Of a DNA stretch of 64,000 nt, positions 25,076 through 33,762 are shown in pieces; within the stretch, counting starts at the first letter, position 1; every line of letters starts with the position of its first letter. Below the pieces are notes generated by a model. It did no database searches, was not told the origin of the DNA, and worked only from the letters and a program-made list of their open reading frames with translations. The position numbers and the translations under genes were made by a program. Source of the DNA: S015-6 sp964479535 (GTDB lineage: Bacteria; Desulfobacterota; DSWW01); assembly GCA_964479535.1 (NCBI GenBank), contig CAYZMM010000019.1, forward strand, positions 36,470 through 100,469, written 5' to 3'.

Positions 25076-26776
25076 ATGAGAATCCCATCGATCCCGCTTG
25101 CCCTTCTGCTGGCAGGCCTCGTCGCGCTCACGCCCGCCCCCGCCTTCGCCGAGGCCCCCGAGAAGAATCCCCTGCTGGAGGAAGCGGAAGGCCTGGTCGC
25201 GCGTGTGGAGAAGGCCGAACAGGAGGCGGACGGTCTCCGGTCGAAGCTGGCCGGTGTGAACGGCGAGGACCGTCAGATCCTCCGGAAGCAGATCCTCGAC
25301 CGCCACATGCAGATCGTCTCGGATGTTCACGACTTGTGTGCAAACGTCCTGAAGCAGGAGGAACAGGGCCTCGACGCGTCCGCCCTCAGGCAGAAGACGG
25401 AATCCTGGTTGAAGAAGATCTTCACCGTGCTCCGGCAATACGTGGAGGATCTTCGGGAATCGATCGCCGAACAGAGGGCCGAACGGGAATCCGTGCCGCC
25501 CGAAGAACTGGTGGCCTTCGAGGAGAAGCTCGCCAAACAGAGCGCCCGCCTCGGCGAACTCTACAAGACCCTGTGCGACAACGTGGACCGGATGAAGACG
25601 ATGGGCCTGGATGTTTCCGAGGAAGTCGCCTACCTGGAAGAACGCCTTTCCGACCGGGCCGAGCTCCTCGCAGGACAGATCAAGCTGACGGCCGAGCAGA
25701 TCGCCGTCGCAAAGGACCTGGTTCAGAAAAACCCGGACAACGCCGCTTTCAAGGCGCAACTCCAGGCCGCCGAGGCGAAGCTCACGAGAACCACCCATGG
25801 CCTGCAGACCGTGATCGATGCCATGAAGCGGCTCGATCTGGAATCGGCCCGGTACACGCAACTGCTCATTCAGGCCACGGGCGACATCACGGGAGACATC
25901 TTCGACACCGAGGTCGCTTTCGGCCTGTTGCAGCAGTGGATGGACGACCTGAAGAGATGGGCCATCGACAACGGCCCGCGCATGATCTTCAAGGTCCTTT
26001 TGTTCGCTCTCATCCTGGTGGTGTTCAAGATCCTGGCCCGCTTCACGCGCAAGGTGGTCCGCATGTCCATGGCCAGCTCGAAGCTTCGGTTCTCCCAGCT
26101 CCTTCAGAACATGTTCGTCTCGGGAGCATCCAAGCTCGTCATGCTTCTGGGCCTGCTGGTGGCCCTCTCTCAGCTCGGGTTCGAAATCGCCCCCCTCCTC
26201 GCCGGTCTAGGTGTCGCCGGTTTCATCGTCGGTTTCGCCTTGCAGGACACCCTCGGCAACTTCGCCTCCGGCATGATGATCCTCATCTACCGCCCCTATG
26301 ACGTGGGCGATTTTGTCGAAGCGGCCGGCGCCTTCGGCAAGGTGAGCGACATGAGCCTGGTCTGCACGAAGATCCTGACCTTCGACAACCAGACCCTCGT
26401 CGTTCCGAACAGCAAGATCTGGGGGGACGTGATCAAGAACATCACGGACCAGAGGATCCGGCGGGTGGACATGGTGTTCGGCATTTCCTACAGCGACGAC
26501 ATCCCGAAGGCGGAGGAGGTGCTCATGTCGATCCTGAAGGAACACGACAAGGTGCTCCAGGATCCGGAGCCGATCGTGAAACTGCACAACCTGGGCGATT
26601 CGTCGGTCGATTTCGTCGTTCGCCCCTGGGTCAACACGACCGACTACTGGAACGTCTACTGGGACGTCACCCGCGAAGTGAAGATGCGCTTCGACCGCGA
26701 AGGCATCGCCATCCCCTTCCCGCAGCGGGATGTGCACTTCTACATGGAGAAGAGCAAGGAGGAGCAAACGGCTTAG
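25076..26776 (+). CDS. MscS-family mechanosensitive channel with long periplasmic coiled-coil
   Basis: 566 residues. A signal peptide (LALLLAGLVALTPAPAFA) is followed by about 270 residues of charged heptad-rich helix, probably periplasmic. Then come membrane helices (MIFKVLLFALILVVFKILA and LVMLLGLLVALSQLGF) and the pore helix GLGVAGFIVGFALQDTLGNFASG, the MscS TM3 signature. The beta domain (YRPYDVGDFVEAAG, LVVPNSKIWGDVIKNIT) and C-terminal domain follow. It releases osmolytes on hypo-osmotic shock. ATG 25076 is preceded by AAGGGAG. Monocistronic with its own promoter. Confidence 0.88.
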   Translation: MRIPSIPLALLLAGLVALTPAPAFAEAPEKNPLLEEAEGLVARVEKAEQEADGLRSKLAGVNGEDRQILRKQILDRHMQIVSDVHDLCANVLKQEEQGLDASALRQKTESWLKKIFTVLRQYVEDLRESIAEQRAERESVPPEELVAFEEKLAKQSARLGELYKTLCDNVDRMKTMGLDVSEEVAYLEERLSDRAELLAGQIKLTAEQIAVAKDLVQKNPDNAAFKAQLQAAEAKLTRTTHGLQTVIDAMKRLDLESARYTQLLIQATGDITGDIFDTEVAFGLLQQWMDDLKRWAIDNGPRMIFKVLLFALILVVFKILARFTRKVVRMSMASSKLRFSQLLQNMFVSGASKLVMLLGLLVALSQLGFEIAPLLAGLGVAGFIVGFALQDTLGNFASGMMILIYRPYDVGDFVEAAGAFGKVSDMSLVCTKILTFDNQTLVVPNSKIWGDVIKNITDQRIRRVDMVFGISYSDDIPKAEEVLMSILKEHDKVLQDPEPIVKLHNLGDSSVDFVVRPWVNTTDYWNVYWDVTREVKMRFDREGIAIPFPQRDVHFYMEKSKEEQTA

Positions 26777-26858
26777 GGTCAACACGCTTCCCGCACCAGC
26801 TGTCAACCGTTCGATGCGACATCTCTACGATGTAGGGGTCATAAGAGGGCCGGCAGCA

Positions 26859-26990
26859 TCAATCAGCTTTACGGAGTTCTTGTGAGATGAATCGCCCTGC
26901 CCTGATTGCGAATGCACCAAGCACAACTGCAAGAATCAAAAGCGCCCACCAATAGAAACGACCCAGCGCGGACTGTCCGGAGACTTCCAT
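26859..26990 (-). CDS. Possible 43-residue single-helix membrane protein
   Basis: From ATG 26990 the frame encodes 43 residues with one strong membrane helix (FYWWALLILAVVLGAFAI) and a basic tail (RAGRFISQELRK). The same frame is open without stops all the way from the TGA of the glycyl radical enzyme gene (27111-27113), 83 sense codons including a Pro/Gly/Asp-rich segment. The piece could therefore be the linker plus anchor of a lost surface protein. No convincing ribosome-binding site precedes ATG 26990. It is the only structured content of the 334-bp gap 26777-27110. Confidence 0.35.
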   Translation of the reverse strand: MEVSGQSALGRFYWWALLILAVVLGAFAIRAGRFISQELRKAD

Positions 26991-27110
26991 GCCCTCGGGC
27001 TGATTGCTCGGCTCGTCATCGGGTAAGGGCGAACCGTCCGCGATGGGACGGCTACCACCATAGGGAGGTGTAGCTTGCCCGTCCCTCCGTGTACCTGTCG
27101 GTTGGTTGTT

Positions 27111-29618
27111 TCACCCGAGTCCCTGAACGGTCCTCTGGATGATGTTGTCCTGGGTCTTGCGGCTTATGTCCACGAAGTGGGCGCTGTAGCCCGCCACGCG
27201 AACGATCACCTCAGAGTATTTTTCCGGATCCCGCTGCGCGGCGCGAAGCGTCTTGTCCGAAACCATGTTGAATTGCACATGGTCCAGCCCGAGTTCTCCC
27301 CAGGTCTTCAGGTATGCCCTCCAAATCTGGTAACCCTTTTCCCCTTCGAGCTGCGTAGGCGAGAGCCGCTGGTTCAACAGGAAGGCTCTTCCATCCGCCA
27401 CGTGGTCGATCTTGCCGCAGGACTTGAGTACGGCCGTGGGCCCCTTCTTGTCCAGCCCCGGTCCTGGAGAGATCCCGCCGTCGTACAAAGCGTCGCCGAG
27501 CCTGCGTCCGTTCGGAAGCGGCCCCACGATGTTTGCGTAGTGGATGTTGCCGCTCACGTTCTCCGGAAGGATGGGCCAGTTGTTCCCGCTGGGGCACTTG
27601 ATCACCCTGGAGAAGCGTGCACATTCCCGCAGGCAGCGAATCATGATGTCGTCCACGTAGTCGTCGTCGTTGCCCCATTTGGGCGCGTTCTTGACGAAGT
27701 CCAGGCGCATCGCTTCATAGCCTTCCCAGTTCGCCTCCATGGCGGTGATCAACTGATCCATGCTGTACTTCTTCTCGTCGAAAACGAGTTTCTTGACGGC
27801 GGCAAGGCTGTCCGCGTTCTCCACCCAGGTGAAGGCGGTAATCCAGCAGTTCCCCCGCTCCCCTTCCGGGTTGACGATGTCGAGACCGGACTCCACGGAA
27901 CGTTCAGAGATGGCCGAAAGGAAAGGCCGCCCGTATAGCTCCGGATCCATGTACCGGCCGAAGTTCACGGTACGCACCAGGGTGCTGAACAACCATTCCA
28001 TCTGTTTGACCCAAGCCTCGAAGAGCTGCTCAAAGTCCGTGAAGCTTCTGGGGTCCCCGGTCTTGGGCCCCATCTGCATGGCCACCACATTGTCATAGCC
28101 GTTGCTCAAGGCGTACTCGACGATCTTTGCGCAGTTGGCCGTAGCCGAAGCCATGCGCATCGGCTGGGCGCCGTTCTTCGTTGTCGGGCAGGGCGACATG
28201 CAAGCCTGGTGCACCCACAGTCTCGCTTCCTCCAGGGGGTGCCCGTGCCAGTGCATCGCATTCTGCACGAGAACGGGATCGTTCCGCATAGCGGGATACC
28301 CAAGGCCCTGGCGGATGCATTCGAAGCACTCCCGCATCACCTCATCGTTGACCTTCGGGTGCCACCGGAAACCGAAGGTGGGGTTGGACACGCGCACCAG
28401 CCTTGCCGCCTTGAGCAATGCGATGGTCATGTCGTTGCAGGCATCGGAACCATCCGGCTTCACCCCGCCCAGGGTCCACACCCAGGTGCCGGTGATCCCC
28501 TGAAGCCCCTCGCGACCCCACCGAGGCCCGAACATACCTACCTCGTGAGCGCGAATAAGGAATTCACCGACCAGATCCAGGGCCTCGTCCTCGGTGAGTC
28601 TCTTGTCAATGTTCACGTCCTTGTCGTAGTAGGGTCCGTGGTAGTAGTCCGGCCTTGCAGGCCAGGCACCCTCGTACGCCTCGAAGCGGACGATCACCTG
28701 TACGAAATGATCCAACTGGAGCGACTCCTGCAAGTTCCGGGGAGGCTTCGCCGGAACTTGCTCACAGGTCTCTGCGATCCGAAGGAGTTCTTCCTTGCGC
28801 TGCGGATCGCTCTCGAAGTTCTCGGCCACGATGCGTGCAAGCCGGGCGTACCGATTCGCAAAGCGAATCGCCGCCTCCAGCACCACCTTCATGGCGTCCC
28901 AGTTCTGGATCTTCTTGTACAGGGGCAGGAGATCGGGACCCGGTATGCCGATGGTTTTTTCCTCGGCAGCCTGCAAATTGTTCTCGATCTCCTCGATGAT
29001 GTGCTCGAAGCCCCTCTTACCGGTCATGAAGTACTCGTAGTCTTTGCCCGAATAACCAAAAGCCGAGGTGGGGGTTCCCCACCCGATGGCACCGCTCATG
29101 AACTTGACCGCGTCCTCCGGATCGAGGAGACGCGCAAGCTTGTCGATCGCCGCCTCTCCGGCCCATTTCGTGCAGAGCTCCGCCACCTTCTCGAGGGTTT
29201 CCTGTTCAGGCTCTTCGTGGATTCCGGGCTCGTTGTACACCTCTTCGTTCACCATGCTCGCACCGTCGATGCGCCACGCGATGGTGTGAGGTGCGCTTCC
29301 CACATATCCCACGAGTTGGGCACGGTCGGTTATGAAGATGGGAATATGATCGAGCACGTACGCCAGGGATTTTGCCTTTCGCATCATCTGTTGGTCGTGC
29401 TTTGCATCGTCGCTGAAATATATGTCCGTGAACAGAGTTGCCAGCTCCATATCGATCTTGATTCCCGGGTTGTAATTCCCGCCGATGGCCCCCTTCTTCC
29501 AGATCGCCTTTCTCAGATAGTCCAGCCTCTGGGAGCGCTTCTTCTCTGCAGCCCACCACCACTCCTGCTTGTTCTCGAAGCCCTCGATTTCCTTTTGCGT
29601 CTCTACGGGTGTAGCCAT
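27111..29618 (-). CDS. Glycyl radical enzyme, fumarate-adding (X-succinate synthase, BssA/AssA-like) type
   Basis: 835 residues, near the usual 830-865 of fumarate-adding GREs. The glycyl radical loop RVAGYSAHF places Gly810 25 residues from the C-terminus. The thiyl cysteine is Cys473 in HQACMSPCP; the CMSP loop, without the Glu at +2 found in GRE dehydratases and decarboxylases, is typical of fumarate adders. Arg488 lies 15 residues after Cys473. In Thauera benzylsuccinate synthase the fumarate-binding Arg508 is likewise 15 after Cys493, and the Cys-Gly spacing is 336 there against 337 here. It should add a hydrocarbon radical to fumarate. No BssB/BssC small subunits or SAM activase are adjacent. 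A sigma-54 promoter lies upstream at 29705-29720. Confidence 0.82.
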   Translation of the reverse strand: MATPVETQKEIEGFENKQEWWWAAEKKRSQRLDYLRKAIWKKGAIGGNYNPGIKIDMELATLFTDIYFSDDAKHDQQMMRKAKSLAYVLDHIPIFITDRAQLVGYVGSAPHTIAWRIDGASMVNEEVYNEPGIHEEPEQETLEKVAELCTKWAGEAAIDKLARLLDPEDAVKFMSGAIGWGTPTSAFGYSGKDYEYFMTGKRGFEHIIEEIENNLQAAEEKTIGIPGPDLLPLYKKIQNWDAMKVVLEAAIRFANRYARLARIVAENFESDPQRKEELLRIAETCEQVPAKPPRNLQESLQLDHFVQVIVRFEAYEGAWPARPDYYHGPYYDKDVNIDKRLTEDEALDLVGEFLIRAHEVGMFGPRWGREGLQGITGTWVWTLGGVKPDGSDACNDMTIALLKAARLVRVSNPTFGFRWHPKVNDEVMRECFECIRQGLGYPAMRNDPVLVQNAMHWHGHPLEEARLWVHQACMSPCPTTKNGAQPMRMASATANCAKIVEYALSNGYDNVVAMQMGPKTGDPRSFTDFEQLFEAWVKQMEWLFSTLVRTVNFGRYMDPELYGRPFLSAISERSVESGLDIVNPEGERGNCWITAFTWVENADSLAAVKKLVFDEKKYSMDQLITAMEANWEGYEAMRLDFVKNAPKWGNDDDYVDDIMIRCLRECARFSRVIKCPSGNNWPILPENVSGNIHYANIVGPLPNGRRLGDALYDGGISPGPGLDKKGPTAVLKSCGKIDHVADGRAFLLNQRLSPTQLEGEKGYQIWRAYLKTWGELGLDHVQFNMVSDKTLRAAQRDPEKYSEVIVRVAGYSAHFVDISRKTQDNIIQRTVQGLG

Positions 29619-29704
29619 TGAAATCCCTCCTCGTGTCCTTCCCGGTTTCTTCCCGATCTCTCCTGGTATTGACCTTGCTTATCCGGTAGGTCACGATACA
29701 AACG

Positions 29705-29720
29705 CGCAAGAAGGATGCCA
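29705..29720 (-). promoter_or_regulatory. Sigma-54 (-24/-12) promoter of the fumarate-adding GRE gene
   Basis: On the minus strand the sequence is TGGCATCCTTCTTGCG against the consensus TGGCAyrNNNNTTGCW. The invariant GG (29718-29719) and GC (29706-29707) are exactly 10 bp apart. Transcription should start near 29694, leaving a leader of about 75 bp before ATG 29618. The remainder of the 395-bp gap 29619-30013 contains a CAGACA-N7-TGTCTG dyad (about 29828-29846) that could be an activator-binding site. Confidence 0.75.
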
Positions 29721-30013
29721 AGACCGGATCTAAAGATGTAAGGTTTTGTTTCTATTGAATAATGTTTCCCGAAACCTGGGGAACTCGGACCAGAACGGAA
29801 AGGATGGTTGAGCCATATATGTCCCGCAGACACTTGGGATGTCTGTCTACGTAATTGTTTTCATTAGACTAAATAGTTCTGGGTCAGTCTCGGCCCAACA
29901 CCTGTAGAGCTGGGCCACAAATGGCACGAAATGCGTCTCCTCAACCAGCTACGCCCATCATGAGGGAGAGAGAACGTTGCCCTTTCCCGCCGGAAGGCGA
30001 GGAGGAACATCCC

Positions 30014-30661
30014 ATGTCGGACAAGAACGATCCCGAGAAAGAGGTCGCTGCGTCTGAATCAACCCGGATTCTCGAACTCCGGAAGGAGAACCTGGAGCTC
30101 GCGAAGAAGAGTCGCTTCTTCGAGACGTTGATCAGGAGCCTCCCGGGTGTCTTCTATGTTCTTGATCACAACTTGCACATCCTGAACCGCAACGAGAAAG
30201 CGGAATGGGTGATCGGGTATTCGAGGGATGAATCTGGACCTGGCCGACGGGGGCACCCTGTTTCTGGACGAGGTGGGAGAGCTGAGACTGAGTCTTCGGG
30301 CGAAGCTTTTGCGAGCCATAGAGGGAGGAGGCTATTCACCGGTCTGGAGCAGCCTGAACAAGATGTCCGATTTCCGCATCATCGCGGCCACAAACCGCGA
30401 CCTGCTCGACCAGGTCAGGATGGGGGTGATCAGGGAGGACTTCTTCTACAGGATTCATATCATCCAGATCGTCGTGCCTCCGTTGCGTGCACGCAAGCAG
30501 GACATCCCTCTCCTTTCTCTCAGAATAGGGTCGAGGCCGAGAGGGCGGTGATCAAGAAGGCCCTGGACATGTGTAAGGGCCGTAAGGGAATGACAGCAAA
30601 AGCCCTGGGAATCTCCCGCAGAACCCTCTTCAGGAAGATGAAGCAGCTCCAGTTGTCCTGA
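30014..30661 (+). pseudogene. Degenerate sigma-54-dependent activator (PAS - partial AAA+ - Fis HTH)
   Basis: An intact start with GAGGAGG precedes ATG 30014 and encodes a PAS-type N-terminus (FFETLIRSLPGVFYVLDHNL). At about 30228 homology jumps into another frame at the Walker B region (ADGGTLFLDEVGEL), missing the rest of the sensor, Walker A and the GAFTGA loop. That frame continues through IIAATNRDLLDQV and FFYRIHIIQI to DIPLL near 30520. The original frame then resumes with a Fis-type HTH (AKALGISRRTLFRKMKQL) to TGA 30661. At least two deletions/frame changes are needed, so it cannot activate transcription. It is divergent from the sigma-54-promoter-driven GRE gene, presumably its former regulator. 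Confidence 0.8.
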
Positions 30662-30748
30662 CCCTCATCCGTTCGGCTCCTCCTTTCAGATTCCTGGTGG
30701 AGAGCGACGTCCTCGTGGGAGAATATTGCCCTTCGCAGTGGCGTTCAT

Positions 30749-30777
30749 TTGAATCGGCTCAGCTTCCTGTCTATACT
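30749..30777 (+). promoter_or_regulatory. Sigma-70-type promoter for the cytochrome gene pair
   Basis: TTGAAT (30749-30754), 17-bp spacer, TATACT (30772-30777). It gives a leader of about 105 bp before the TTG start at 30891. Confidence 0.6.
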
Positions 30778-30890
30778 GTCTACTTTCCGGACACCCGTCG
30801 GATGATTGCCGGGTTGTCTTCGCCCGGGATGAGCGTGCCGGGCTTCCAATGTGAAACGAACGACGATCCGGAGGTTGAAAGGAGGCGGCT

Positions 30891-32039
30891 TTGTTTTCGC
30901 TGACGTTTCGGCGGTATCTGGCCTTTGCCGGGTTTTCCGCCCTTCTGTTCTGTTCCTTTGCTCCTGCCCGGGCAGCGGAGAACGACGGCGCACCCTTGAC
31001 CGGCAGGGAACTGTACCGGAAAGCCTGTGCGGCCTGCCACGGCGTGGACGGCACCGGGGCTCCGTCCAGCACCGTGGGTTTCGACACACCGCTCCCGGAT
31101 CTGACCGACTGCAATTTCGCCACCCGCGAACCGGACGGGGACTGGTACTACGTCATTGCAGAAGGCGGCCCGGCCCGGGGCTTTTCGCAGATGATGCCGG
31201 CATACGGCGAAGCCCTTTCCAAGGCGGAGATTCAGAAGATTCTGGACTACATCCGCACTTTCTGCCAAGACGAGAGGTGGCCCCGGGGCGAGTTCAACCT
31301 GCCGCGCGCCCTGGTCACGACCAAGGCCTACCCCGAGGACGAGCTGGTCCTGTCCGCCACGTTCGACGTGGAAGGCGAAGCCCGTATCGAAACGGAGATC
31401 ATCTACGAGCAGCGCTTCGGCGCCCGTAACCAGGTAGAGGTCATCTTTCCCTTCGGCTGGAGCGAACAGGCCGCCTCCGGCGGGCCCGGCGGGGACGACA
31501 CGAAATGGACGGCCAGCGTCGGTGACATCGGGCTCGCCTACAAGCGGGTGATGTTCCACAGCCTGGCAGCGGGTTCCATCCTGAGCCTCGGTCTCGAAGT
31601 CTTCTTTCCCACAGGGGACGACGACAGGGGGTTCGGCTCGAACACCTTCGTGTTCGAACCCTACCTGGCTTTCGGGCAGATCCTGCCCGCGGACTTCTTC
31701 TTCCAGTTCCAGGGGGGCGCCGGCCTGCCCGTGGACACCGGACAGGCCACGGAGGAGGCATTCTGGAGGGCCGTGCTGGGCAAGACCTTTCTTTTGGGCC
31801 GCTACGGCAAGGGCGTCTCCCCCATGGTGGAGGTGCTCGGCTCTCACGAATTCGCCTCCGGCGCGACCACGCACTGGGACGTGGTGCCCCAGGCCCAGGT
31901 GCCGCTCAACCGGCGCCAGCACATCCTCCTCTGCGCAGGGGCCCGGGTTCCCCTGAACGACACCGACAACCGAGACACAACCTATCTGCTCTACGTCCTT
32001 TGGGACTGGTTCGACGGCGGGTTCTTCGAGGGATGGTAG
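30891..32039 (+). CDS. c-type cytochrome domain fused to outer-membrane beta-barrel-like domain
   Basis: 382 residues. A signal peptide (YLAFAGFSALLFCSFAPARA) is followed by a monoheme cytochrome c domain with CAACH at 46-50 and a candidate axial Met in FSQMMPAYG. After about residue 130 the chain becomes alternating beta-strand sequence (ARIETEIIYEQRF, NQVEVIFPFGW, GSILSLGLEVFFPTG), as in porin-like outer-membrane proteins of the phenol-degradation MetA type, ending in an aromatic-rich strand. TTG 30891 is preferred because AAAGGAGG sits 6 bp upstream. It is followed at 36 bp by a pentaheme cytochrome, and together they may move electrons across the outer membrane (inference). Confidence 0.75.
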   Translation: MFSLTFRRYLAFAGFSALLFCSFAPARAAENDGAPLTGRELYRKACAACHGVDGTGAPSSTVGFDTPLPDLTDCNFATREPDGDWYYVIAEGGPARGFSQMMPAYGEALSKAEIQKILDYIRTFCQDERWPRGEFNLPRALVTTKAYPEDELVLSATFDVEGEARIETEIIYEQRFGARNQVEVIFPFGWSEQAASGGPGGDDTKWTASVGDIGLAYKRVMFHSLAAGSILSLGLEVFFPTGDDDRGFGSNTFVFEPYLAFGQILPADFFFQFQGGAGLPVDTGQATEEAFWRAVLGKTFLLGRYGKGVSPMVEVLGSHEFASGATTHWDVVPQAQVPLNRRQHILLCAGARVPLNDTDNRDTTYLLYVLWDWFDGGFFEGW

Positions 32040-32074
32040 CCGTTTCCCGACTCTTCTCACAACGGAGGATATCC

Positions 32075-33691
32075 GTGATCTGGTTTCTCGCTTTGCTTGC
32101 GATCCTTGCGTGGCCCGCCGGACTGGCCGCTCAGGCCGGCGGTTCTCCGGCTCTCCTGCCCCAGATGTTCGTGACGTCCGACGCCTGCGTGGGGTGCCAC
32201 AACGACCTCATCACCGCGGCCGGCCAGGACGTCTCCATCGGTTCCAACTGGCAGTCGTCCATGATGGCCCACTCGTCCCGGGACCCCTACTGGCAGGCCT
32301 CGGTGCGCCGCGAGACCCTGGAGCATCCGTCTGCGGGAGAGAGCATACAGGACGAATGCTCTGCCTGCCACATGCCCATGTACCGGTACCGATCCAAGGC
32401 CCGGAACCGGAAAGCGAGCGTCTTCGCGCACCTCCCGATCCTGCCGGCCGGGACCCTGGAGGGGCGCCTGGCCGCAGACGGCGTCTCCTGCAGCATGTGC
32501 CACCAGATCCGCAGGGAGAGACTGGGCACGGAGGAAAGCTTCACGGCCGGCTTCCTGGTGGACGAGAGCACCCCCCTGGGAGAGCGTTCCATCTTCGGGC
32601 CCTACGAGGTCGATCCGGGCCGGACCCGGATCATGCAGTCCGCCGCGCAGATGGTCCCGTCCAAAGCGCTTCACGTGCAGGATTCCGCCCTGTGCGGTTC
32701 CTGCCACACCCTGTACACGCACACGCGGGGGCCGAAGGGCGAGGTGATCGGCGAGCTTCCGGAGCAGGTCCCGTACCTGGAGTGGAAGCACAGTGAATAC
32801 TACCAGACCCGGAGCTGCCAGTCCTGCCACATGCCGCAACTCGAGGAGACGATGCACATCACGGCTGTTCTCGGGCAGCCGAGGGAGGACTTCTCCCGCC
32901 ACGTCTTCCGGGGCGGCAACTTCTTCATGCCCAGGGTCTTCAACCGGTACCGGGAGGAACTCGGCGTGACGGCCCTCGCCCAGGAGCTGGCCCAGGCATC
33001 CCGGGAAACCGAAAATCATCTCCGGACGAGCACCGCGCGCATCGCCATCGAAGGTGCGCGTGTTTCGGACGGCGAGCTGGCCGCAGACGTGACGATTTCC
33101 AACCTGGCCGGCCACAAGCTGCCCACGGCGTATCCGTCCAGGCGTGCATGGATTCGTTTCACAGTGAGGGACGCGGAGGGCCGGACCGTCTTCCAATCGG
33201 GAGCCGTGCGGCCCGACGGCTCGATCCGGGGCAATGCGAACGACCAGGACCCGGACCGTTTCGAGGAGCACCACACCCGCATCGAAAGCCCGGATCAGGT
33301 CCAGATCTACGAGGCGATCATGGCGGACCCTGACGGCCGCGTGACGACCGGGCTGATCCGGGCGATCCGCTTCATCAAGGACAACCGCATCCTGCCCCGC
33401 GGATTCGAAAAGGCCGCAGCTTCTTACGACATTGCGGTGCAGGGAGGGGCGAGTAACGACAAGGATTTCCAGGGTTCGGGTGACAGGATCCGCTATGCCG
33501 TGCGGGTGGACCGGCTCCGGGAACCCTTCACGGTAGAGGCCGAGCTCCTGTATCAGCCCATCGCCTTCCGCTGGGCCATGAACCTAAAGCAGCAGCAGGC
33601 CGCCGAAATCGACCGCTTCGTCTCGTACTACGACTCCATGTCTGGACAGACGTGGACGGTGCTGGCCAGGGACGAAGAAATCGTCCGGTAG
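32075..33691 (+). CDS. Secreted pentaheme c-type cytochrome
   Basis: 538 residues from GTG 32075, chosen because CGGAGGAT lies 5-6 bp upstream and the signal peptide (IWFLALLAILAWPAGLAAQ) begins there. Five CxxCH heme sites lie at residues 38-42, 95-99, 139-143, 207-211 and 248-252; all are in the N-terminal half. The C-terminal 230 residues are beta-rich (VTISNLAGHKLPTAYPSRR) and resemble domains found in multiheme cytochromes of the c554/NrfB-like group. Periplasmic or outer-surface electron carrier. Same strand and 35 bp after the heme/barrel protein, so likely an operon. Confidence 0.82.
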   Translation: MIWFLALLAILAWPAGLAAQAGGSPALLPQMFVTSDACVGCHNDLITAAGQDVSIGSNWQSSMMAHSSRDPYWQASVRRETLEHPSAGESIQDECSACHMPMYRYRSKARNRKASVFAHLPILPAGTLEGRLAADGVSCSMCHQIRRERLGTEESFTAGFLVDESTPLGERSIFGPYEVDPGRTRIMQSAAQMVPSKALHVQDSALCGSCHTLYTHTRGPKGEVIGELPEQVPYLEWKHSEYYQTRSCQSCHMPQLEETMHITAVLGQPREDFSRHVFRGGNFFMPRVFNRYREELGVTALAQELAQASRETENHLRTSTARIAIEGARVSDGELAADVTISNLAGHKLPTAYPSRRAWIRFTVRDAEGRTVFQSGAVRPDGSIRGNANDQDPDRFEEHHTRIESPDQVQIYEAIMADPDGRVTTGLIRAIRFIKDNRILPRGFEKAAASYDIAVQGGASNDKDFQGSGDRIRYAVRVDRLREPFTVEAELLYQPIAFRWAMNLKQQQAAEIDRFVSYYDSMSGQTWTVLARDEEIVR

Positions 33692-33762
33692 ACGCTGGGG
33701 AAACCTCAACCTCCAGGCTCTTTCTCTTTGACACACAGGAATTCGTGGACGAACTACGGGGC

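Noticed and set aside
27111..27113. Selenocysteine or pyrrolysine recoding at the GRE stop codon
   Set aside because: The enzyme ends at the normal distance after the glycyl radical residue (25 residues), and UGA recoding would add an unrelated membrane anchor. No stem-loop expected of a SECIS is evident.
29923..29936. TGGCACGAAATGCG on the plus strand, resembling a second sigma-54 promoter for the activator remnant
   Set aside because: The distance between GG and GC is 8 bp instead of the required 10, so it is not a functional -24/-12 element.
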